Of a stretch of 64,000 nt of DNA, positions 8,687 to 17,655 are shown piece by piece. The DNA comes from Allorhizobium paknamense. Its GTDB lineage: Bacteria; Pseudomonadota; Alphaproteobacteria; Rhizobiales; Rhizobiaceae. A program made the position numbers and the translations under genes. A model generated the notes under the pieces. It made no database searches and was not told the DNA's origin. It was given only the letters and a program-made list of their open reading frames with translations. The stretch lies in the NCBI RefSeq assembly GCF_030815125.1, contig NZ_JAUSWH010000005.1, forward strand, positions 124,001 to 188,000, read 5' to 3'. Each line of letters opens with the position of its first letter. The stretch's first letter is position 1.

Positions 8687-9700
8687 TTAAGCATTTTCGG
8701 CCAAAAATATTTGAATGTCTGTCGATGTCGATGCCGCATTCCCTGGCAATCTCCCTAAGAATTTTGCGATAGTTTCCACCGCAAGGCGCGCTTCCAGCAG
8801 CGGCCTTTGGTCGATCACGGCGCTTATCTTGCGTGACTTGAGCAGGGCACGCCGGTTTGGGGTGAGTTCATGGGTAATCATAACCGTATCGTCAATTCTG
8901 CCGAGACGTTGGAGGGCGCCGACAATGGGCATTGCACCGGCTGACAAGTGATAGATGCCCCGCAATACCGGGTCGTCTTTGAAAGCAATTTCCACCACCC
9001 GACCTGCTTCCTCCTGATCCTCGCCCGTCTCCAGAACGGAGGCGAGACTACACTTCGGATAACGTTCGGCGATGATGGTCCGAAACCCGGCTTCTCTTTC
9101 CCTGTGCCCGGCGATGTCACGGGAACCGGTTACCATCACCACCCGGCCGCCTTCGGCCCCCAAAAACAGGCCCATGAGATCTCCTGCCACCCGGCCTGCC
9201 TGCTGGTCATCCGGCCCCACATAGGCGGCTCGTCCGCAGTCGCTCAGGTCTGTGGCAAGAGTGACCACTGGAATTTTTTGAGACAGAATTGCGACGGCTT
9301 CTCGAACGCGGATATCGTCGGGGCTCGTGATAATCAGGCCGTTATAGGAGCGACAGTCGCGGATGGCGGCTGCGATGGCAGCGGGTTTCCGCGGATCGAT
9401 GTGGTGAACGAAGAACTGCATATTCAGAGGAGCATACATTCGGGAGGCAAGGTCGATGCCTTCCCGCAGCGCCGCATGAAAAGGGTTCACCGGAGGCTGT
9501 ATGAGGACCGCGATCCGCAATGTCCGGGAGGGAGGGCGGTCCAGCGCTCGGTCAATGCCGAGGGCGCGTGCAGCAGCCAGCACGAGGTCCTCCTTGTCCG
9601 TGCGGACTCCGCCACGATTGTTCAGGACCCGATCCACCGTTGCGGTTGAGACACCGGCTGCCTTGGCGACATCCGCAATGCTCACCTTTCGTGCAATCAT
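8687..9700 (-). CDS. LacI-family transcriptional regulator
   Basis: A 337-residue protein from the ATG at 9700, chosen because GGAGGAAC lies just before it; an upstream ATG at 9712 would overlap that ribosome site. The LacI headpiece is complete (VSIADVAKAAGVSTATVDRV with the hinge LNNRGG), followed by a periplasmic-binding-protein-like effector domain (LRIAVLIQPPVNPFHAALRE). The variant ATVDRVLN in the recognition helix places it with regulators of inositol- or sugar-acid-type genes. It diverges from the isomerase/dehydrogenase cluster at 9833-13071, its likely target. Confidence 0.92.
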   Translation of the reverse strand: MIARKVSIADVAKAAGVSTATVDRVLNNRGGVRTDKEDLVLAAARALGIDRALDRPPSRTLRIAVLIQPPVNPFHAALREGIDLASRMYAPLNMQFFVHHIDPRKPAAIAAAIRDCRSYNGLIITSPDDIRVREAVAILSQKIPVVTLATDLSDCGRAAYVGPDDQQAGRVAGDLMGLFLGAEGGRVVMVTGSRDIAGHREREAGFRTIIAERYPKCSLASVLETGEDQEEAGRVVEIAFKDDPVLRGIYHLSAGAMPIVGALQRLGRIDDTVMITHELTPNRRALLKSRKISAVIDQRPLLEARLAVETIAKFLGRLPGNAASTSTDIQIFLAENA

Positions 9701-9747
9701 TTGTTCCTCCATGCTCCGCTTGATGGAATCCCATCAAAATCCAAGTT

Positions 9748-9772
9748 TGTAAACCGGCTCTTTGTGGTTACA
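9748..9772. promoter_or_regulatory. Candidate LacI-family operator
   Basis: TGTAAACC (9748-9755) and GGTTACA (9766-9772) form an inverted repeat in the gap between the LacI gene and its divergent target. The half-site TGTAAACCGG is close to the general LacI/GalR consensus. Confidence 0.45.
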
Positions 9773-9832
9773 CCTTTGGGTCAAGGAGGGTCGCCCACCC
9801 TGTGAGCGACGCGAGGGAAGGATCACGATAGA

Positions 9833-10756
9833 ATGAGTATTACAGTCACCACAGCGCCTTGCTGTTGGGGGGTCGATGACGTGCGCAATCCAGATCTCCC
9901 GTCGTGGGAGTTGGTCTTCGACGAGGTCAAGGCTGCCGGATATGGCGGCATGGAACTTGGGCCATATGGGTATGTGCCGCTGGACATCGACGTGGTTTCA
10001 CACGCTTTGACAAGCCGGGGCCTCTACATTGTTGCGGGCACGATCTTCAATGACCTGGTCGATCGGGAAAATCGCGATAACCTGTTGCAGCAGGTGGATG
10101 AGATTTGCGCGTTGATGACACGCTTGCCAAAGCCTCCCGCAACTGCTGGCCAGCGCTTTGCGGCTCCCTATCTGACGGTGATGGATTGGGGGCATGACGA
10201 ACGCGATTTTGCCGCTGGCCATAGTGATCGTGCTCCCCGTCTTGATGACAGGGCCTGGGCGGGCATGATGGACAATATCCGGGCGATCTCCACGCTTGCC
10301 CGTGACAAATATGGCGTTCGCGCCACCATTCACCCGCATGCCGGCGGTTATATCGAGTTCGAAGACGAGATTGCCCGTGTCGCGGCAGATATTCCTCAGC
10401 ATGTCGCGGGCTTTTGTCTGGACACCGGGCATACCTTGTATGCCGGCATGGATCCGGTTGAAACCTTGAGAAAATATGCCGACCGGCTCGATTACATTCA
10501 ATTCAAGGACATCGACAAGGCGGTTTTCGAACGCGTGATGGGTGAGCGCATCCGCTTCTTCGAAGCGTGCGCGCAGGGCGTCATGTGCCCGATCGGCAAT
10601 GGGTGCATCGACTATCCGGCCATTCGCAGGCTGCTGGATGAGCTGGGCTATGAAGGCTTCATCACGGTGGAGCAGGAACGGGATCCACGTAACGCAGCAG
10701 GTAGCCTCGCGGATGTGAAACTCAGCCGGGACTATCTCAAAACCGCTGGCTTCTAA
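9833..10756 (+). CDS. Sugar phosphate isomerase/epimerase, IolE-like TIM barrel
   Basis: A 307-residue protein of the AP-endonuclease-2/xylose-isomerase-like TIM-barrel superfamily. Metal-ligand segments are recognisable: IHPHAGGYIE, FCLDTGHT, IQFKDID and the C-terminal Glu in FITVEQERD. These resemble 2-keto-myo-inositol dehydratase (IolE). The N-terminal ITVTTAPCCWGVDD is also IolE-like. It is the first gene of a cluster with a Gfo/Idh/MocA dehydrogenase and a second TIM barrel, which suggests oxidation of a polyol or sugar followed by dehydration or epimerisation. True substrate unknown. Confidence 0.8.
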   Translation: MSITVTTAPCCWGVDDVRNPDLPSWELVFDEVKAAGYGGMELGPYGYVPLDIDVVSHALTSRGLYIVAGTIFNDLVDRENRDNLLQQVDEICALMTRLPKPPATAGQRFAAPYLTVMDWGHDERDFAAGHSDRAPRLDDRAWAGMMDNIRAISTLARDKYGVRATIHPHAGGYIEFEDEIARVAADIPQHVAGFCLDTGHTLYAGMDPVETLRKYADRLDYIQFKDIDKAVFERVMGERIRFFEACAQGVMCPIGNGCIDYPAIRRLLDELGYEGFITVEQERDPRNAAGSLADVKLSRDYLKTAGF

Positions 10757-10776
10757 CCCTTCAGGACAAGATTTTC

Positions 10777-11949
10777 ATGATTTACGGGACTCGTCAGACG
10801 AAACGACCTCTTCGCTGGGCCATGGTTGGCGGCGGCCGAGGCAGCCAGATCGGTTACATTCACCGTTGCGCTGCCCTTCGTGACCGTTATTTCGAGCTGG
10901 TTGCCGGAGCGTTCGACATCGATGCCGAACGCGGCCGCGCCTTCGGTATCGAACTGGGGCTCGACCCGTCGCGGTGCTATGCCGACTGGCGAACCCTTTT
11001 TGCCGGGGAGGCAAAGCGCCCGGATGGGATCGAGGCGGTATCGATCGCAACGCCCAATAACACCCATTACGAGATCACCAAGGCCGCGCTGGAAAGCGGG
11101 CTTCACGTTGTGTGCGAAAAGCCGCTGTGCTTCACCGTGGCCGAGGCTGAAGATCTTGAGCGCATTGCGGCTGAGCGCGGGCGTATTGTCGGTGTGACTT
11201 ACGGCTATAGCGGCCATCAGGTGATCGAGCATGCTCGCGAGCTTGTCGCGGCTGGGGAACTGGGTGAAATCCGTCTGGTAAACCTCCAGTTCGCCCACGG
11301 TTTCCACAACGAGGCCGTCGAGCTTCAGAACCCGGCGACACGCTGGCGCGTGGACCCAAAATTTGCAGGCCCAAGCTATGTGCTTGGCGATATTGGAACG
11401 CACCCCCTTTATATTTCGGAGGTCATTTTGCCGGAGCTGCGCATCAAGCGCCTTCTTTGCGCCCGTCAGAGCTTCGTCAAGACCCGTGCGCCGTTGGAAG
11501 ACAATGCCATGACGCTGATGGAATATGATAATGGCGCCTTTGGCACCGTGTGGTCGAGTGCGATCAATGCCGGTTCGATGCACGGGCAGAAGGTGCGCAT
11601 TGTCGGCGCGAAGGCCTCCATCGAATGGTGGGACGAGCAGCCAAACCAGCTGCGGCTGGAGGTTCAGGGCGAGCCGGTACGGATTCTGGAGCGCGGCATG
11701 GGCTATTTGCATGCCAAGGCGCTTGCCGACGACCGGATCGGCGCTGGCCATCCGGAAGGCCTTTTTGAGGCATGGGCCAATCTTTACGACCGGTTTGCCA
11801 TCGCTATGGACGCGCGCAATGAGAATGACGAGGGTCGTCTCGCAAATCTTCGGTATCCCGATCTTCACGCGGGCGTGGAAGGCGTTCGCTGGGTCGAAAA
11901 CTGTGTGCGCTCGGCCGATCTTGGCGGGGTCTGGGTCGATTATGTCTGA
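10777..11949 (+). CDS. Gfo/Idh/MocA family NAD(P)-dependent oxidoreductase
   Basis: A 390-residue protein with an N-terminal Rossmann fold (LRWAMVGGGRGSQIGYIHR), the family motif VVCEKPLCFTV near residue 115 and a C-terminal alpha/beta dimer domain. Members oxidise the hydroxyl of sugars, inositols or rhizopines with NAD(P)+. It starts 20 bases after the IolE-like gene and is surely cotranscribed with it. Confidence 0.9.
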   Translation: MIYGTRQTKRPLRWAMVGGGRGSQIGYIHRCAALRDRYFELVAGAFDIDAERGRAFGIELGLDPSRCYADWRTLFAGEAKRPDGIEAVSIATPNNTHYEITKAALESGLHVVCEKPLCFTVAEAEDLERIAAERGRIVGVTYGYSGHQVIEHARELVAAGELGEIRLVNLQFAHGFHNEAVELQNPATRWRVDPKFAGPSYVLGDIGTHPLYISEVILPELRIKRLLCARQSFVKTRAPLEDNAMTLMEYDNGAFGTVWSSAINAGSMHGQKVRIVGAKASIEWWDEQPNQLRLEVQGEPVRILERGMGYLHAKALADDRIGAGHPEGLFEAWANLYDRFAIAMDARNENDEGRLANLRYPDLHAGVEGVRWVENCVRSADLGGVWVDYV

Positions 11950-12168
11950 CCGACTCTGAGGCAGGCTGCAAACGCAGGATCCTGCCCCAGCTCAAAAAGG
12001 TGCGCCAGCAGGAGCTCCTTATGTTGTCCGGCCGGGGCAACTTGCCAGACAGGCGTCCGCCTTACGCCTGTAGTTTGCCTCAGGCTACGGGCCAGACCTC
12101 CCTGGCCCTTAGCCTCCACAGCACCGTCATCAACTCAACGTCAATCTACTGTTCGCCCGGAGGCAGAC
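11950..12168. other. Structured spacer inside the isomerase/dehydrogenase operon
   Basis: This 219-base gap has no gene but several perfect inverted repeats: GCAGGATCCTGC at 11974-11985, an 8-bp stem ACAGGCGT/ACGCCTGT at 12049-12071 and a 7-bp stem GGGCCAG/CTGGCCC at 12089-12108. None has a T-run, so they look like RNA-processing or stability elements, not terminators. Confidence 0.5.
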
Positions 12169-13071
12169 ATGCGTATCGCCCTAGACCCCTTCATGCACCG
12201 ACACCTGAGCCTTGAGGATCTGCCGCGCAAGGTGCGGGAACTTGGCTACGACTGGATCGAGATGAGCCCGCGCGCCGATTTTCTCGAGTGGTTCAAGGCG
12301 CCTCGCGTGTTTCCGCAGCGGATGAAGCAGTTCAAGAAGGCGTTGGCGGCGGAGAACGTGAAGATTGCCTCGATACTGCCGATGTACCGCTGGGCCTCGA
12401 ACGATGAGGGCGAGCGGCAGGCTGCGGTCAAGCACTGGAGGCGTGCAATCGAGATCGCCGTTGAAATGGAAGTCGATACAATGAACTCCGAATTTGGCCG
12501 CGGCCCGCACCCGGACAAGGGCGGCTGCTACTGCTGCCATACCGGCTCGATGATTGAAGCCTGTGAGGACGCCTGGTGGCGTTCCATGGAAGAACTGGTG
12601 CCGATTTTCGAGCGGGAAAACATCCAGCTCAATATCGAGCCCCATCCCGAGGACTGGTGCGAAACCTTGCAGCCTGCGCTCGACATCATCCGGACGGTCA
12701 ATTCGAAAAATGTCAGGTTTCTCTACTGCGCGCCTCATACGTTCTATTTCGGTGAGGACACCAGGGCGATGCTGCGGGAGGCAAAGGATGTCCTCGCTCA
12801 CGTACATGTTGGCGATACCTTCAATCACAAGGCAAGTTCCGGCTTGCGCTACATCCTGAACCCACCCGGTACGCAGGCGCGCGTGCACCAGCACCTCAAC
12901 ATCGGGCAGGGGGAGGTGCCGTGGGATGACTTCTTCGGTACACTCGCCGAAATCGGATTTGACGGCATCATGACAGCCTGCGTTTTCGCGTGGGAAGACA
13001 AGGCAGACCACTCGGGCAAATTCATGCTGTCGGAAATGAACCGCTACATCGAAAAATATTGGCCGACATAA
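12169..13071 (+). CDS. Sugar phosphate isomerase/epimerase family protein
   Basis: A 300-residue TIM-barrel protein with GGAGG well placed before the ATG. Metal-ligand regions typical of the superfamily are present: NIEPHPEDW (Glu, His), LYCAPHT, AHVHVGDTFN and a final acidic region. It carries an unusual Cys-rich segment (GGCYCCHTGS, about residue 122). The terminal metal-binding His/Glu pattern supports a ketose epimerase or isomerase. It is separated from the dehydrogenase gene by a structured 219-base spacer, so it may be expressed at a different level. Confidence 0.75.
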   Translation: MRIALDPFMHRHLSLEDLPRKVRELGYDWIEMSPRADFLEWFKAPRVFPQRMKQFKKALAAENVKIASILPMYRWASNDEGERQAAVKHWRRAIEIAVEMEVDTMNSEFGRGPHPDKGGCYCCHTGSMIEACEDAWWRSMEELVPIFERENIQLNIEPHPEDWCETLQPALDIIRTVNSKNVRFLYCAPHTFYFGEDTRAMLREAKDVLAHVHVGDTFNHKASSGLRYILNPPGTQARVHQHLNIGQGEVPWDDFFGTLAEIGFDGIMTACVFAWEDKADHSGKFMLSEMNRYIEKYWPT

Positions 13072-13165
13072 CACGACCCTCCGGCCCATCTTGGGGACCC
13101 ATAGGTCAGGCGAGTGTGCCTTTCCGGCATGAAGCCGAGCGTAGCAGTCTGAATCCGCCGCTGCC

Positions 13166-13876
13166 CTACGCAAATCCCTGGGTTTCCGTTGCGCCGAGAT
13201 CATTGGCGATGATCTCGGCGGTTCTTTCATAGTGACGCTGCAAAAGCGTGACCGCCTCTTCCGTCTGCCGGTTCAGAACCGTTTTCAGGATCTCGGCATG
13301 TTCGTTCGAAACCTTGCGGCTGCGGAAGGCCTTGCGGATGGAAAGCGCCCGGTAGCGATAGAGCCGGTCGGCCAATTGCTCGCAAAAGCCGATCAGCGGG
13401 CGTGAGCGGCAATTGCCGATCAGCAGCGCATGAAAAATGCGATGCAGCTTTTCCCATTCCGGATTGTCCTCGAACTGTTCCGGGTTGAGCGAGCGCGGCG
13501 TTCGCTCCAGCCGGTGATGGGCCACCAGCAGCGCCTCTTCCCAGGCCGCCGTGGTATTGGCGATCGATTCCTTCAGCGCCAGCCCTTCCACCCAGCAGCG
13601 GGTGCGGGTCAGTTCGTGCAATTCCTCGCGGCTGATCGCTTTTACGAAAAAGCCGCGCTGCTCCTTGCCCACCACCAGATCTTCCGTGGTCAGCCGGTTC
13701 AGCGCCTCGCGCAGGGGTGTCTGGCCGGTTTCATAGCGTTCGGTGAGAAAGCGCAATTGCAGCTTCTGGCCCGGTTCAAGCTGCGCCGAGAGGATATCGG
13801 CTTTCAAACGCTCATAAATGCTCGTTGCCAATGTGGCTGGCGTTTCTGCCCCTCGGGTCAAGAGCTGGGTATCCAT
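13166..13876 (-). CDS. GntR-family transcriptional regulator (FCD subfamily)
   Basis: From the ATG at 13876 the protein has 236 residues, standard for FadR/FCD regulators; an in-frame ATG at 13927 adds 17 weakly supported residues. The winged helix is IYERLKADILSAQLEPGQKL, then TPLREALNRLTTEDLV. The C-terminal all-helical FCD domain carries the metal-type His residues (LHRIFHALL, NEHAEIL). It diverges from the amidohydrolase operon at 13994 and most likely represses it until an aromatic-acid intermediate binds. Confidence 0.9.
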   Translation of the reverse strand: MDTQLLTRGAETPATLATSIYERLKADILSAQLEPGQKLQLRFLTERYETGQTPLREALNRLTTEDLVVGKEQRGFFVKAISREELHELTRTRCWVEGLALKESIANTTAAWEEALLVAHHRLERTPRSLNPEQFEDNPEWEKLHRIFHALLIGNCRSRPLIGFCEQLADRLYRYRALSIRKAFRSRKVSNEHAEILKTVLNRQTEEAVTLLQRHYERTAEIIANDLGATETQGFA

Positions 13877-13928
13877 CGTCGTCCTGTTTCCTGTCGCTGC
13901 TTTCTTATACAACAGCGCCGCTGTCAAT

Positions 13929-13944
13929 AAAATTTATAAATTTT
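13929..13944. promoter_or_regulatory. Candidate GntR operator
   Basis: AAAATTTATAAATTTT is a perfect 16-base palindrome in the 117-base gap between the GntR gene and the divergent amidohydrolase operon, in the place expected for an operator overlapping both promoters. Confidence 0.45.
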
Positions 13945-13993
13945 TGCTTTACGACGTGAATTATGTATATTACCAAAGGATCAGGAGGAGCTG

Positions 13994-15046
13994 ATGGAAA
14001 AAGACACCACTAGAATTCGGGGGGGTCGACAGGCCTGCGGCTGTGTGGGTGTGGATGTGCACTGCCATGTGGTGCCATCGCGCTTTCCCCAGCCGCCGGG
14101 TGGCGGCGCGCTGAAAGGCTGGCCGTCCATGACGCCGGCTGAGGCTTGCCATGCCACTGTCGTCATCGATGAAAAGCCCTATCGCACCATCAGCGATGCC
14201 TGCTGGGTGGCCGAGCGCCGTCTGGAAGCGATGGATCGTGCCGGTATTCGCCTGCAGGCGCTGTCGCCGATGCCGGAACTGTTCGGCTATTGGCTGCCGG
14301 CTGCGGCGGGCCATGATCTTTCCCGCCATGTCAATGATGTGATCGCCGATCTGGTGGCCGAAGGGCAGGGGCGATTCGTGGGCCTTGGCGGTGTGCCGCT
14401 CCAGGATGTGGACCTTGCCATTTCCGAACTCAGGCGGGCTGTTTTGGAGCTCGGCTTCAAGGGCGTGGAAATCGGCAGCAATATCAATGGCGCCGTTATT
14501 GGCGATCCGCGCTTCCATCCTTTCTTTGCGGAGGCGGAGGCGCTGGGTGCCGCCGTCTTCGTTCACGCCGTGCGCCCGGCGGGCATGGACCGGCTGGTCG
14601 GACCCGCGCCGCTGCAGCAGGTGCTGGCCTATCCCACGGATGTGGGGCTGGCGGCGGCCTCGGTCATTACCGGCAATCTTCTCAAGCATTATCCGGGCCT
14701 GCGCATTGCCTTCAGCCATGGCGGCGGCAGTTTTGCCTCGCTCCTGCCCCGGCTTGAGCAGGGCTATGCGGTTTTCCCCGCGCTGCGGGACAGTCTCGAT
14801 GAGCCGCCCTCCGTTTCCGCCCGGCGGCTTTATGCCGATAGTCTGGTGTTTGACCAAGCCACGCTTCGGCGTGTTGTGGAGGTCTTCGGTCCCGAACGGG
14901 TGATGATCGGCACGGATTTTCCTTTCAATTTCCGCGATGACGACCCGCTGGGGCGCATTGGCGAGGCTTTCGAGGATCATGAGCTGCGTGAGCGGCTGGC
15001 CTTTGGCAATGCCCTTGCATTCCTGGCGGTTGAGGAGGTGAAGTGA
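13994..15046 (+). CDS. Amidohydrolase-family protein, ACMSD-like decarboxylase
   Basis: A 350-residue metal-dependent TIM barrel of the amidohydrolase-2 family. H23 and H25 of VDVHCHVVP, the central FVHAVRPAG and FSHGGGSF, and the terminal GTDFPFNF (catalytic Asp) match aminocarboxymuconate-semialdehyde decarboxylase and gamma-resorcylate-type decarboxylases. AGGAGGAG precedes the start. It is the first gene of an operon with a VOC dioxygenase, a flavin monooxygenase, an MFS permease and an FAH-type hydrolase. Non-oxidative decarboxylation of an aromatic acid or ring-cleavage product is therefore likely. Confidence 0.85.
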   Translation: MEKDTTRIRGGRQACGCVGVDVHCHVVPSRFPQPPGGGALKGWPSMTPAEACHATVVIDEKPYRTISDACWVAERRLEAMDRAGIRLQALSPMPELFGYWLPAAAGHDLSRHVNDVIADLVAEGQGRFVGLGGVPLQDVDLAISELRRAVLELGFKGVEIGSNINGAVIGDPRFHPFFAEAEALGAAVFVHAVRPAGMDRLVGPAPLQQVLAYPTDVGLAAASVITGNLLKHYPGLRIAFSHGGGSFASLLPRLEQGYAVFPALRDSLDEPPSVSARRLYADSLVFDQATLRRVVEVFGPERVMIGTDFPFNFRDDDPLGRIGEAFEDHELRERLAFGNALAFLAVEEVK

Positions 15047-15939
15047 TGAGCGATTTTCCAGTCATTGCGCTGCGCAGCGTCGAGCTTTCGACGCCAGATC
15101 TTGCCGGCGCCGTAGCGTTCTATACCAGCGTCTGGGGGCTGGAGGTCGCTGCTGAGGCGGGTGGCAAGGTGTTTCTGGCCGCCACGGGCGATGATTTTCA
15201 TGTGCTTGAACTGAAGGCTGGCGACAAGGCGGAACTTCGCAAGACAACCTTCCGCGCGGCCTCGCGCGCGGCGCTGGAAGGCTTGCTGGAAAGAGCGCTT
15301 GCCGCAGGCTGCGCGCTGGTGCGACCGCTCGGTCCCGCCGATGCGCCCTCGGGCGGCGAGCGTTTCGTCGTGCGTGAACCGCAGGGTGCCGTGCTGGAAT
15401 TCGTGTGGAACGACCTGCGCAAACAGGGTGCCGCCGTTGCCAATCGGCCCCTCCGGCTGGCGCATGTCAATATCAACTCCTCGGACATCGAGGGGCTGAC
15501 GGGTTTTTACCGCGACGTGCTGGGCTTTGTGCTGACGGACCGGTCCAAGCTCATGGCCTTCCTGCGGTGCAATGACGACCATCATGCCGTGGTGCTGGCG
15601 GAAGCGCCGGTCAATGGCCTGAACCACATTGCCTTCCTGATGCCCGATCTCGAATCCGTCATGCGGGGCTCTGGCCGGGTGGTGGATGCGGGAACGCCCA
15701 TTGGCTGGGGCGTGGGCCGTCACGGGCCGGGAGACAATGTCTTCGCCTATTTCGTCGATCCGGCAGGCGTTGTGATCGAGTATACGGCAGAGGTTTTGCA
15801 GGTCGATGACAGCTACCGCGTCAAGGGGCCGGAGGAATGGGTCTGGCCGCCCGGCCGTACCGATCACTGGGGCATTGCCCCGCCGAAGAGCGAGGCCTGT
15901 AAAAAGGCGCAGCTTGCTATCGGCTTTGCCCGGTTCTGA
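15046..15939 (+). CDS. VOC-family (extradiol dioxygenase-like) protein
   Basis: A 297-residue protein with two tandem vicinal-oxygen-chelate modules. The C-terminal module has the ligand set of type I extradiol dioxygenases: His in LAHVNI, His in GLNHIAF and Glu in VVIEYTAE. Its ATG overlaps the stop codon of the amidohydrolase gene (TGATG) with GGAGG just upstream, so translation is coupled. The predicted role is oxygen-dependent ring cleavage of a dihydroxylated aromatic made by the flavin monooxygenase encoded next. Glyoxalase-like activity is an alternative. Confidence 0.8.
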   Translation: MSDFPVIALRSVELSTPDLAGAVAFYTSVWGLEVAAEAGGKVFLAATGDDFHVLELKAGDKAELRKTTFRAASRAALEGLLERALAAGCALVRPLGPADAPSGGERFVVREPQGAVLEFVWNDLRKQGAAVANRPLRLAHVNINSSDIEGLTGFYRDVLGFVLTDRSKLMAFLRCNDDHHAVVLAEAPVNGLNHIAFLMPDLESVMRGSGRVVDAGTPIGWGVGRHGPGDNVFAYFVDPAGVVIEYTAEVLQVDDSYRVKGPEEWVWPPGRTDHWGIAPPKSEACKKAQLAIGFARF

Positions 15940-16014
15940 GGGCGAGCAACGCCAGAAATCTTATTCATCGGGACGGCGCTTTGCGCTTTCCCGCCCAAAC
16001 TTCAGAGGCTTTCC

Positions 16015-17589
16015 GTGAGCAATCAAGACAATCAGGCGGAATGGTATGATGTTGCTGTGATCGGTTTCGGTCCGGCCGGGGCTGTCGCGGCGTCCATGCT
16101 GGGCGCGCAGGGGCATTCGACCCTGGTGGTGGACCGGCTGCCCGGCATTTACGACAAGCCGCGCGCCATTGCCATCGATCATGAGATCCTGCGCCATTTC
16201 GACAATATGGGCATTGCCGAGGCTGTGCTGCCGCATGTGGCGCCCTTCACCGCCTCCCAGCATTACGGCGCCAAAGGTCAGTTGATCCGGCGCATCGACA
16301 TGGTTTCTCCGCCCTATCCGCTCGGCTACACGCCGAGCATGGTCTTCACCCAGCCGCCGGTGGAGGCCGCCATCCGTGCGCATGCCGAGAGCTTCGACTG
16401 TGTGACGGTGGAACTGGGCACGGAAGCCATCGCGCTTGAGGACCTGGGTGACGCCGTTGCCGTGACCCTCAAAAATGCCGAGGGACAGACCCGCGTGGTG
16501 AAGGCCCGCTACGTCATCGGCTGTGACGGTGCTTCCAGTACGCTCAGACAACTTACGGGAATCCGGCTGGAAGACCTGATTTTCGATGAGCCCTGGCTGG
16601 TGATCGATGTGCTGGTCAACGAGGACCATCTCGATCGACTGCCGCAGACCTCCGCGCAGTTCTGCGATCCTGCCCGTCCCGCCAGCTACATCATGGGGCC
16701 GAAGAACCACCGCCGCTGGGAAATCATGCTTCTGCCGGGGGAAAATCCCCGCGAAATGGAAAAGCCGGAACAGGTCTGGGCCCTTCTGTCGCGGTGGATG
16801 ACGCCGCAGGATGGGGAACTCTGGCGGGCCGCTGCCTATCGTTTCCACGCCCTCGTGGCAGATGATTGGCGGCGTGGCCGCGTCTTCATCGCCGGCGATG
16901 CGGCCCATCAGCAGCCGCCTTTCATCGGCCAGGGGATGTGCCAGGGCCTCAGGGATGTCACCAACCTGATCTGGAAACTGGACAGGGTCCTGCGCGGGCA
17001 ATCGTCCGACCAGCTGCTCGACAGCTATACCGTCGAGCGCAAGCGCCATGTCCAGACGCTGACCGGAAAGATCAAGGCCATCGGCGAAACCATCTGCGAG
17101 CGCGATCCCGATGCCGCCGCCGCCCGCGATGCCCGTATCCTGGCCGAAGGCGGCGGCGAGCCGCAGACCACGACCCGCCAGGATATCGTTCCACCCCTGC
17201 AACAGGGGCTGATCGCGGGAGAAGGCGTTGCCGCGCGGGGCCTGCTCTTCCCCCAGCCCGTCATCGTGGAAGAGGGCAGAGAGCGCCTGCTCGACAAGGT
17301 GATCGGAACAGGTTTCCGGGTGATCCTCGATGCCCGCAAGCCCGATGCTGCTGCCCTGGCGGAAGCCGCTGCCGTGCTCGACGGCGTGACGGTGCAGGCC
17401 GTTGCGCCTGCCGCTGCAGAGGTGGCGCGGGCGGATTTGCGGGAAAAGGATGGCGTGCTGGCGTCGTGGTTCGATCGTCATGCCGCATCCGCCGTCATCG
17501 TCCGGCCCGATCATTACGTTTTCGGAGCGGCTCCGGATGCTGCGGCGCTGGCCGGGCTTGTTGCCGATCTGAAGCGCCAACTGGCCTGA
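16015..17589 (+). CDS. FAD-dependent aromatic monooxygenase (MhpA-like)
   Basis: The 524-residue protein begins at a GTG preceded by AGAGG. It has the three fingerprints of class A flavoprotein hydroxylases: GxGxxG (VIGFGPAGAVAASML, about residue 16), DG (VIGCDGASSTLR) and GD (RVFIAGDAAHQQPPFIGQG). The length and C-terminal thioredoxin-like tail match 3-(3-hydroxyphenyl)propionate hydroxylase and related enzymes. It should hydroxylate the aromatic substrate using NAD(P)H and O2 before ring cleavage by the VOC enzyme. Confidence 0.9.
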   Translation: MSNQDNQAEWYDVAVIGFGPAGAVAASMLGAQGHSTLVVDRLPGIYDKPRAIAIDHEILRHFDNMGIAEAVLPHVAPFTASQHYGAKGQLIRRIDMVSPPYPLGYTPSMVFTQPPVEAAIRAHAESFDCVTVELGTEAIALEDLGDAVAVTLKNAEGQTRVVKARYVIGCDGASSTLRQLTGIRLEDLIFDEPWLVIDVLVNEDHLDRLPQTSAQFCDPARPASYIMGPKNHRRWEIMLLPGENPREMEKPEQVWALLSRWMTPQDGELWRAAAYRFHALVADDWRRGRVFIAGDAAHQQPPFIGQGMCQGLRDVTNLIWKLDRVLRGQSSDQLLDSYTVERKRHVQTLTGKIKAIGETICERDPDAAAARDARILAEGGGEPQTTTRQDIVPPLQQGLIAGEGVAARGLLFPQPVIVEEGRERLLDKVIGTGFRVILDARKPDAAALAEAAAVLDGVTVQAVAPAAAEVARADLREKDGVLASWFDRHAASAVIVRPDHYVFGAAPDAAALAGLVADLKRQLA

Positions 17590-17655
17590 GTTTCCGCCTT
17601 TCCATGCAATATGGAAAGGCTCAAGTCGCATTCAATCGGTTTTCGGGAGGAAAAC

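Noticed and set aside
12089..12108. GGGCCAG/CTGGCCC hairpin considered as a terminator
   Set aside because: There is no T-run after it and a gene of the same cluster with a good ribosome site follows, so it is reported as a structured spacer only.
15961..17631. 556-residue frame antisense to the flavin monooxygenase gene
   Set aside because: The sense frame carries the three FAD fingerprints. The antisense frame looks like a codon shadow with His/Asp/Gly bias.
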